Below are positions 51,434 to 62,000 of a stretch of 64,000 nucleotides of DNA, in pieces. Below the pieces are notes generated by a model, which saw nothing but the letters and a program-made list of their open reading frames with translations, was not told the DNA's origin and made no database searches. This DNA is from Chryseobacterium viscerum (GTDB lineage Bacteria > Bacteroidota > Bacteroidia > Flavobacteriales > Weeksellaceae). The translations under genes and the position numbers were made by a program. Every line of letters starts with the position of its first letter. Position 1 is the first letter of the stretch. The DNA lies in assembly GCF_025949665.1 (NCBI RefSeq), contig NZ_JAPDFT010000002.1, forward strand, positions 522,422 to 586,421, in the 5' to 3' direction.

Positions 51434-52156
51434 TTATTTAGCTGCTGCAGTATTCATGAGGTTTTTGATTACCTGCGACAGATAGTTGAAATTCTGATTG
51501 ATAAAGAAATGGTTTCCGTTGACGATCTGACATTCACATTCTGCTTCAGTATAATTAGCCCAGTTTCTTATATTCAGTGCGTATTTTTCGCTCTTCCCCA
51601 TTACTGCATAAATGGGAGTTTTTATTTTTATGTTAGGAATCTGGTTACTTTTACTTTCCAGAAGTCCGAAATCTCCTCTCAAAACAGGTTCAAAAAAGTC
51701 TAATAATTCTTCATATTGCAGCACCTCATCGGAAATTCCACCCAGTTTTCTTACTTCAGCAAAAAATTCTGTTTTAGGAAGATGTGCAATTGGTGTACTT
51801 TCTTTTATTCCTGGGCCCGGATATCCCGTAGCTACAAAATGTACGGGTGCATCGCTATCTTTTTCTAGGGCTCCGCAAATTTCAAATCCCAATATAGCTC
51901 CCATACTGTGACCGTAAATCAAATAGGGAACATTTTTATTCCGTGCTTGTTTTATTTGTTCCAGTATGTCCGTTAAAGCTTCATTCTTATTTTTCAAAGG
52001 AGGTTCTGACATTCGGTCTCCTCTTCCCGGAAGTTCCGGAGTTTCTACCTGAAAATGAGGCTGCAAATTTTCTATTAAAGGGCGAAAAGAGTTTCTGTCT
52101 CCGCCGGCATAGTGCAACAAAAATATTTGTGGTTTTAGTGATGTGGTTCTGTTCAT
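51434..52156 (-). CDS. Type II thioesterase of NRPS
   Basis: A 240-residue alpha/beta hydrolase of the TEII type that clears misprimed carrier proteins. Opening FLLHYAGGDRNSFRPL is the typical AG-G-x-x-x-x-F loop; the nucleophile is Ser84 in YGHSMGA, and a late His sits in NGNHFFIN. It starts 12 bases after the NRPS stop codon, in the same unit. Confidence 0.92.
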   Translation of the reverse strand: MNRTTSLKPQIFLLHYAGGDRNSFRPLIENLQPHFQVETPELPGRGDRMSEPPLKNKNEALTDILEQIKQARNKNVPYLIYGHSMGAILGFEICGALEKDSDAPVHFVATGYPGPGIKESTPIAHLPKTEFFAEVRKLGGISDEVLQYEELLDFFEPVLRGDFGLLESKSNQIPNIKIKTPIYAVMGKSEKYALNIRNWANYTEAECECQIVNGNHFFINQNFNYLSQVIKNLMNTAAAK

Positions 52157-52168
52157 GGGGTTTTCTTT

Positions 52169-55100
52169 TTATTCTCCAATTGTTTTATTAATAATATCAA
52201 TGATTTCTTCTTCTTTCTCCAACATAAACTGGTGTGTGGCATCAATAGGATATACTGATAACAACTTCTGATCTTCTATGACTGAGTCTACATTATTGTA
52301 TGTACAGCCCATTATATAGTTGTTAAATGATTCATCAACTCCATCTCCGCCTAACATGGCTTTTAGTAAAACTACTTTTGTAAAGCTTAGATTATTAGAG
52401 ACTCTTTCTCTGGCAATGGTGAATTCTGCTGACATAAAGCTCTTAGTCGCTATAAAACGGCTGTGATCTACAGGAACCTCCAGTTTGCTGCTCAATTCTT
52501 CATCTGAAGGGAATGAAAGGAAATTGACCAACTGCTGATCTGAAGCGTAGAAAATGGTATCTAGCAGATAAACTTTGATCTTTTTACACCCTCTTTTTTC
52601 AAGCTGGGAAGCAATTTCCAAAGCTATATTTCCTCCAAGAGACCAACCAAGCAAAATATACTCTTCCTGTTGAGTTTGTTGTTGTATCCGTCCAATATGA
52701 TCCAGATAATACTCTGCAAGCTTGTTCAGATTATCAATCTTTTCTTCATGGTAGAGATTATAAGAATCCACACCATAACAGTCATAGTTTGTTTTCAACC
52801 GTTCTGCCAAGGACTGATATACTTCACTTCCTCCATTCCCTGGGTGAATAAGGAATATATTCGGATTGTTATTAACTGCATTCAGAATGGATACAGTTCT
52901 GTATTCTTTGCCATATTTTCCAATAAGAGCAGCTAGTTTGCTGATTGTTCTTTCTTTGAAAACATCTACAATCTTCACTTTAACATCTAATACCTGCTGT
53001 ATTTTGCTAATCAGCTTTATAGCCATGATACTGTTTCCTCCCAATCTGAAGAAATCATCATGAATACTGATAGATTCAGGACCAAGGTTTAATATTTCAC
53101 CGTAGATTACCGCCATCTGTCTTTGAAGTTCATTTTCCGGAGCGGCATATTCTGATATTCCTGTAAATTCAGGTTCTGGAAGTTGTTTTCTATCCAGTTT
53201 GCCATTAATAGTTAATGGTAAGGCCGTTAAATGAACAAAAACATTCGGCACCATATATTCCGGAAGTGATTTCAGCAAGAATTCTGACAATTGGCGTGGA
53301 TCAATTACCGAATCGGAAATATAGTATCCGACAAGGTATTTCATATTTCCTTTGTCTTCTTTCACTACAACTGCAACCTGACGAATACCGTCATATTGAA
53401 GCAGAGTATTTTCAATTTCACCCAGCTCAATTCTATGACCGCGAATCTTTACCTGGAAGTCATTTCTTCCTATATATTCCAAGTCTCCATTGGCTAATCT
53501 GCGAACCAAGTCTCCCGTTCTGTATAAACGGTTGTTTTCTCCTCTTTCCTTTTGGTCTTCCGTCTGGAATGGGTTTAGCATAAAGCGTTCTTCGGTAAGC
53601 TCGGGTCTGTTCAGATAGCCTCTGGCAATACCCGCTCCTCCAACATACAGCTCTCCTACCGCTCCTGTTGGGACAAGACGACATTGATTATCAAGAATAT
53701 ATAAACTTGTATTCGCAATAGCTCTACCAATATTCAACGGGTTTTTATCTTCCTTATAATGATGAAGCGTAGCACATACTGTTCCTTCTGTTGGCCCATA
53801 TTCATTGATGAGGGTAATGTTCTCAATATTTTTATCCAGAGCCGGGAAGCTCTCTCCTCCTGCATGAATCAATTGTAAACTTGTTCCGTTATCTACAACA
53901 TCCCTCAACAAGACTGGTGGAATAAAGGAAACCTCTATAGTATTAGATTTGATATACTCATTAAGTTCATTTACTGAGGTTCTAAGCTCATTACTATATA
54001 ACCAAAGGGTATTTCCGTTGCATAAAGACGGGAATGTTTCATATACAAAGGCATCAAATACATAATTGGAGTACACTCCTACATTTTGATATTTTTCAAG
54101 CTGATGGATATCTGTCATAGCATCAATCAGGTTGATGACTCCTTTATGTTCAATCATTACTCCTTTTGGAAGTCCTGTAGTTCCGCTGGTGTAGATTACA
54201 TAGGCTAAATGGTCTGCAGATACTTGGGTAACAGGATTGTGAGTCTCTGCTGTTGCCAATTCCTCAATTAATTCTCTATCATTCAATGAAACAAGGTTCA
54301 ATTCTAAAGAAATCTCGTTGAATTTGCCTCTTACTTCTTCCTGAATAATGATAACCTCAGCTCCTGTATCTTTTATAATATGGTTGATTCTTTCTGCGGG
54401 ATATGAAGGATCCATCGGTACATAAGCTGCACCGGCCTTTAATACGGCAAGGGTTGCCACTAGCATATCTTCGGATCTTTCAAGGCATAATGGTACCAAA
54501 TCATCAGGCTGCAGCTGGTATTCTTTGATCAGGTAATTTGACAACTGATTGGCCTTTTCATTCAATTCTCTATAGGATAGTTTCACATTCTGATATACCA
54601 AAGCTGTAATATCAGGCGTTAGGGAAACCTGAGACTCAAACTGTTGATGAATTGTTGTTTGATCCTGATATTCTTTTCGGTTATCATTTAAGAGCTCTGT
54701 GATCTCTCTGCGTTCTGTTTCTGGCAGAAGAGAGATTTCTCCTATTTTCAAGTCGTTAGCATCGGATTTTCCAATCTGTACAATCTGAGTTAACAGATAT
54801 TGATAGGTTTCTGCCATACGGTTTATGGTCTCTTTTTTAAATAGAGACGTTGCATAGTTGAAGGTCATGTGAACTCCCTCAGGACTTTCATTAATCATGG
54901 TTGTAAAATCGAATTTCGCGGCCTGATAGTCTACATCACCATCAAAAGGCTGGAAGACCATCTCTTTTTCCTGAGTTGCAGTATCTCCACCATGACTTGT
55001 CTGAAGACCAAACATCACCTGAAATACAGGATGTCTTGAAGTATCCTGTTCTACACCTAGCTCCTCCACCAGTTTCTCAAATGGAAGATCCTGATGTCTC

Positions 55101-56089
55101 TGGGCATCTGTCACTGACTTTGACACCTGCAGAATAAAATCCCTGATATTTTGTTTAGGATCAATTTTCTCTCTTAGTGCCAATGTATTCACAAAGAATC
55201 CGATAAGGTTTTCAAGGCCTGCATAATGACGGTTGGCAATAGGACTTCCTACTATAATATCTTCCTGGCCTGAGTAGACAGAAAGAGTGAGATAATAACC
55301 ACTCAGCATTACATTGTACAAGCTTACTCCAAGACTTTTAGAAGTTTCTTTAAGTCCTAATGCTGTTTTTTCTGGGATATTAAACCTGATAGTATCTCCT
55401 TCATAAGAAATTTCAGCAGGTCTATGGAAATCTACAGGAAGATCTAAACTCTGATAATCATCAAGTTTTGTTTTCCAATAGTTAATTTGATTATCAAGGC
55501 GTTCTCCTGTAAGATAGTTTCGCTGCCATAATGCAAAATCCTTGTATTGGATCTTTAATTCTGGAAGTTCTGGCCGTTGTCCTCTGGCAATAGCATGATA
55601 AGCTTCTGCCACTTCTTTCAGGAATATATCTGTAGACCATCCATCAAAAGCAATGTGATGAATAACTACTGACAGATAATTGATTTTCTCTAAAGTGAAA
55701 ATATTGATCGCAACAGGAATCTCTTCTTCCAGATGGAATACTTTATGAGCACTTTTGTTTACCTGCTCCTCCAACTCTTCCCTGCTTCTGACTTCTATAG
55801 TTCTGATTTCCGGAAGAAGATCGGTAACCACCTGATAACCCACTCCGTTTTCTGTAGTCAGAATGAATGTACGAAGTACTTCGTGGCGTTGTATTACTGT
55901 TTCTAAAGCTGTGCATAAAGCCGGAATATCAGTTTTCATACTTAGAGTAACCGTCATTGGAATATTATAAGCACTGCTTCCGCCTTCATAGGATTCTATA
56001 AACCAAAGTCTTTCCTGAGCAAAGGACAGTCTTTGATCTTCCGGGTTATCTACTTTTAAAGGAGACAGGGTTATCTGATCCTCTAAGAC
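52169..56089 (-). other. NRPS module 3: C-A-T-TE
   Basis: LCL condensation domain (LSFAQERLWFIE; HHIAFDGWS near 55640). Adenylation domain about 54655-53180 with the same pocket residues as module 1 (D-A-Y-F-I-A-E-V-C). Carrier FFRLGGNSIM near 53035. The thioesterase domain (52890-52169) has LLGWSLGGN with the nucleophile Ser, and a late His in DATHQFML. It releases the peptide by hydrolysis or cyclisation. Confidence 0.85.
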
Positions 56090-59000
56090 ATTTTCTGACA
56101 AAGCTCCAGATAAAGAAGCCACTGTTTTATGATTGAATATCATAGCAACGTTAGTCTGCATATCTAATGTCAGTCTGATTTTACTGATAAGCTTTATGGC
56201 CATGATACTGTTTCCGCCCAATCTGAAGAAATCATCATTGATGCTGATATAATCTGGGTTAGTTCCCAATATTTCTCCATAAATGGTACAAAGCTTTTCC
56301 TGAAGGTCATTCATTGGGGCCGTGTACTCATTACCTCCTGTAAATTCAGGTTCAGGTAACTGTTTTCTATCAAGCTTACCATTGATGGTTAATGGTAATG
56401 ATTTTAAGTGAATAAAGGCAGAAGGAATCATATATTCCGGTAATGTTTCCGATAAAAATGCGGTAAGCTTTTCTATCTCTAATGCTGTATCTGAAACATA
56501 ATATCCGGCAAGATATTTCATTCCATTTGTGTTATCCTTAGCCAATACCACAGATTGTTTTATTTGCGGATATTGAGAAAGTCTGTTTTCTATTTCTCCC
56601 AGTTCTATTCTATATCCCCGAATCTTTACCTGAAAATCGTTACGACCCATATACTCTATGTTTCCATCCGCTAAATAGCGAACTAAATCTCCGGTTTTGT
56701 ATAAACGTGCATTTTCTCTGTTTTTTTTCTGCTTTTCTGTCTGATAAGGATTATCAACAAATCGCTCTTTTGTAAGGTCTTCTCTGTTCAGATAACCTCT
56801 GGCGATTCCTGCACCGCCAAGATATAGTTCTCCAATTGCTCCTACAGGAAGTAAACGACTATTTTCATCCAAAATATAGGCTGTGGAATTCCCTACAGGA
56901 CGGCCGATAAGTTGTACATCACCATGCTCTACTTTTTTATAAGTTGCATAGATCGTTGCTTCAGTTGGGCCATACAGGTTATAAAGTTGAGTATATTCTG
57001 ACCAGTATTTACCGGTTTCATATTCACAAGCTTCTCCTGCATACAATAATCCTTTAAGGTTTGGGTATTCTATGCGCGGCAATACAGAAAGCATTACTGG
57101 TGGTAAATAAGCATAATCTATTTCATGGGTCAGCAGGTATCTGCTTATTGAATCTGCATCCTTCTTTGTTTCTTCATCCAATACATGAAGTTCATTTCCG
57201 AACAGCAGAGTATTGAAAAACTCAGACACTGAAACATCAAAAACATATGAGGTATAAGCTGTTATCTTTTGTTCTCCAATGAAACCGTAGGCTTCTCTTA
57301 CCTGATCTACAACATTGACTACATTTCTATGTTCAATCATTACTCCTTTCGGAAGCCCCGTGGTTCCACTGGTGTAGATCACATAGGCCAAATTTTCCGG
57401 AGTTACTGAGGTAACAGGACTTTTTGATGACATTCCAGCAACAGCTACCTGTAAATCAATATCATCTAAGGAAACAATCTCAGTATTATCCAGTATTTGC
57501 GCTTTATCTTTTATACTTTCCTGGCTTATGATGATTTTAGCATTCGTGTCTTTAAGAATATGCTCTATTCTATCTGTGGGATATGAGGGATCCATTGGAA
57601 CATATGCCGCTCCGGATTTTAATACTGCCAGAATAGCGATCATCATATTTTCTGAACGTTCCAAACATAGTGGAACAAGATCATCCGGCTGAAGATTGTA
57701 GGTTTGGATCAGGTAGTTGGCTAAGCGGTTTGATCTGTGGTTCAGTTCTTCATAAGATAATCGAATATCTTTGTAAACCAGTGCAATATGATTGGCTGTT
57801 TTTGTGGCCTGCTCTTCAAATCGTTGATGAATTGTTGTATAAAATGAAGGATCCAAATCTATTGTATCATTCCAGGAATGTAATAATTCTGATTGGCTAT
57901 CAGAAATATATAAAATTTCATTTGAATTCATATCAGAAACTTTTATGATCTGATCCAACATCAAATTCATTCCTTTTACCAAATCTTCTATTGTTTCGGA
58001 TTCAAAAAGAACACTCTCATAGTTCATTTTAAGGGTTACACGATCTCCTTGCTCCGATGCCATTATACTTAACGGATAATCCAGTTTTTCAACGGAATCT
58101 TTGAATGCAAAACCTAATTCATTGCTTCCTTCTCCTTTTGGAACAGGATAGTTTTCATATACAAATAAGCTACTGAATATTCTTCGTCCATCCCGTTGAA
58201 GGGTTGCCAAATTGATATCACTGTGGGTATTCAGATCACTGATTCTGTTCTGAATTTCCATGATATGATCTATGATACGCCCATCTGCATGATTAACAAT
58301 TAACGGCAGGGTATTGATATACAATCCGGCTGATGTTTCTATACCATCAACAGGTAAGCTTCTTCCTGAAACAGTGGTTCCTACTACTGTTGTCTGCAAT
58401 CCGCTGTACAGCTTTAACTGGCTGTGCCATAAGTACTGCAATACTGCATTCACTGTTAATCCATGAGCTTTTGTGAAGTCTTTCAGATTGTGGTATCTGT
58501 CTCCGCTGATCAGCATAGTTACTTTCTGATGATCTTTGATATGACGATAAGTTCCTAAGTCTATGTGTCTTTGTTTTTCTTTTACAAGACTTTTCAGGTC
58601 TTCCTGATCGTCAAGTAACATCATATACCTATCCCAGAAGCTGCGCCCTGCTTTTTTGTGGGCCTGTAAATATTTCTGGCTGTCTGCATACGCATGATCT
58701 ATTGACAGTACATATTCTTCATTATTAAGCTGGCTCAGATAAACCTCATGAACAGTATTCATCATTACAGGCATACTCCAGCCATCCAGTATCGCATGGT
58801 GATTACTGAACAGACAGCTATAATATTCCTCATTTCTTTTGAAAAGATAGACTCTGAACAGATTTCCTTTAGTAAGATCATATCCTTCTAAACGATCATT
58901 ATGAGTAATTTCTTTAATCAGTTCTTCCTGTGCTTCTTCAGACAGGGTGCTGATATCCTGATATCTCCAGTCTAGTTTTCCTTTTTTGTCTATGACCTGT

Positions 59001-62000
59001 ACAATTTCTCCATTCCAATCGAATCTGAGTCTCAGGGATGGGTACTGTGCCTGGGTTAGATTCCAGGAATTTTTTAGTTTTTCTGTATTTATTTTAGCAC
59101 GATACTCCCACATCAGTTGTACTCTGTAGGCATCATCTGTCTCTCCCTGGTTCAGGGCATGATATACGAATCCTTCCTGTAAACTGTTCGCAAGGTACAC
59201 TCCTTCTATCTCACCTTTCTCCTGAATGGCTGAAAGCTGAAGTTTTTCCACTACATGATCTACATCTGATGCAGTAAGATAACTTCTGTTTTCTTCTGAA
59301 AGGTTCTTAATAATAGATTTCAGGTTCTGTTTGAAGCTTTCGAATAAGAGTGTAGTATTTTCTGCTGAAAGGTATCCTGAGATTCCGAAGCGAAGCTGTC
59401 CGTCAACCACTGCACCGTTGATGCTTACAAAATGGCTGTCACGGTTGGAAATACCAACTCCCGCTCCGGTATCTTCTGCCGCGATAAACCATGTTTTCTC
59501 ACCGGATACATCCTCTTTGTCAAGCTGTCCCAGGTAGTTGAAGCTAATCTTCGGTAATTCACGGTTTATATATCCCACCAGACTGCCATAGCCGATTCCA
59601 TTATTCGGAATGCTTCTCAAAGATTCTTTGGTCAGGATAACTGTATCTTTTGATGATTTTCCTGTTTCCAGCTGTACCGGATACATGGTGGTAAACCAAC
59701 CCATCGTCTCAGTGATGTCTAGCTGGCTGAATACTTCTTCACGGCCGTGGCCTTCCAATAGAATGGCATGATGCTCATCTCCGGTAACATCAGTAAGAGC
59801 CTGTGATAAGGCAGACAATAGCAAATCATTGATCTGGGTGTGATATACATGATGTACTCCACGAATCAGCGTTCCGGTGGATTCTTTATCCAATTGAAGA
59901 TGACCATGATGATATTCATCCGTAATCAGTTTAGATAATGTTGAATTGCTTTCCTCAACAGTATCAGCGATATGATTCCAATACGTAGTTTCCTGATCTC
60001 TGGATTCCGGATTCTCTTTTTTATAGTTTCTGATGGCTTCTACCCATTGACGGTAGCTGCTTCCTTTCTGAACCTGATAGTTTGCTCCTTTTTCAAGGGT
60101 CTGATAGATATTCTTCAGGTCTTCGGTAAGAATTCTCCAGCTTACAGCATCAATAATAAGGTGATGGAAAGCAAAGAATATCCTTGCACTTCCATCCTGA
60201 TAACCGTTGATATATCCTATCTGATATAACGGTCCGTTTTCAATATCGAAATGCGACTGCCAATCTGTGAATATAATAGCAAGCTCTTCCGGTTTCAGAC
60301 CAGAAGCATTGAAATAATTGATTTCAGGCGCATTCTTTCTTGATTTATATTCCTGAGTCTGTCCGGTATATCCTAATCTGAATGCATCATGCTTCATCAG
60401 CAACTGTTCTATAGCCTGTTCAAAGAGAGCTTTATCAAGTTCCGGAACATTGATTAAAAATGCTTGATTCCAGTGGTTAAATTCCGCAAGATAACCGGAT
60501 TCTTTTTGTTCAAAGAACCATTCCTGTACCGGCAGAAGCGGAACTTCTCCCGCCAAGATTCCCTGTTCGGTAAGAATATTGGCTTCACTGCCTTGTTTCT
60601 TATCTTCTATAAGTTGGGATAACGAGGCTACTGTTCTGGCAGTAAAGACTTCTTTCACGCTTAGTCTTACATCTAACTGCTGGCGAATCTTCCCCACCAA
60701 CTGAATACTGATAATACTGTCTCCTCCTAATCTGAAGAAGTCATCATGAATGCTGATAATCTCTGAATCAAGTCCAAGCACCTCTCCATAAATCTGGCAA
60801 AGTGCGGCCTGAAGCTCTGTTTCAGCGGCTATATACTCTTTTCCTCCAGTAAATTCAGGCTCAGGTAATGCTCTTCTGTCTAATTTTCCATTAATGGTAA
60901 CCGGAAGTTCAGCCAAATGAACAAAAGCACCTGGGACCATATATTCCGGCAGAAATTCTGATACATATTCAGAAAGCAGGCTGGTTTCAATCGCTGAATC
61001 GGAAACGTAGTAAGCTGCCAGGTATTTTAAGCCTGATTTATTTTCTCTTGCTAAAACTGCTGCCTGACGTATATCTGCAAATTGGAGTAAGGTATTTTCA
61101 ATCTCACCCAATTCAATTCTATGGCCACGGATCTTCACCTGAAAGTCATTTCTTCCTCTGTATTCCAATTCGCCGTCAGGAAGCCAGCGAACTAAGTCAC
61201 CAGTTCTGTATAAGCGGCTGTTTTCATTTCTTTCTTTCTCTCCTTTTGTCTGGAATGGATTTGCCATGAAACGTTCTTCCGTAAGTTCAGGTCTGTTCAG
61301 ATATCCTCTGGCAATGCCTGCTCCACCGATAAACAACTCTCCTACAGCTCCTACAGGAACAGGGCGATATTGAGCATCAAGAACATATAAAGTTGTATTA
61401 GCAATAGCCCCACCAATATTCAACGGGTTTTTATCTTCTTTGTAATCATGAAGAGTGACACATACAGTTCCTTCTGTTGGCCCATATTCATTAACAAGGG
61501 TAATATTTTCAATATTTTTATCTAATGCCGGGAAGCTTTCTCCTCCTGCAAATATCAGTTTTAAACTTGTTCCGTTCTCCACAATTTCTCTCAATAAGAC
61601 AGGTGGAATAAATGAAACTTCGATGGCATTGGTTTTAATATAATCATTAAGCTCACTCACTGAAGTTCTAAGCTCGTTATTGTATAACCATAGGGTATTT
61701 CCATTGCACAATACAGGGAATGCTTCATACACAAAGGCATCAAATACATAATTGGAGTAGCATCCTACTTGCTGATATTCTTCAAGCCGGTGTGCTTTAA
61801 TCATTGATCTGATGAGGTTTATTACTCCTTTGTGTTCAATCATTACTCCTTTAGGAAGTCCTGTAGTTCCACTGGTATAGATTACATAAGCAAGCTTCCC
61901 TGAATGAACTTCAGTAACAGGATTGCCAGTCACTTCTGTTTCAAGTGCTGCTTTAAGGGTAATATCATCCAGTGAAATGACTTCTATATTATGCAGTTTC

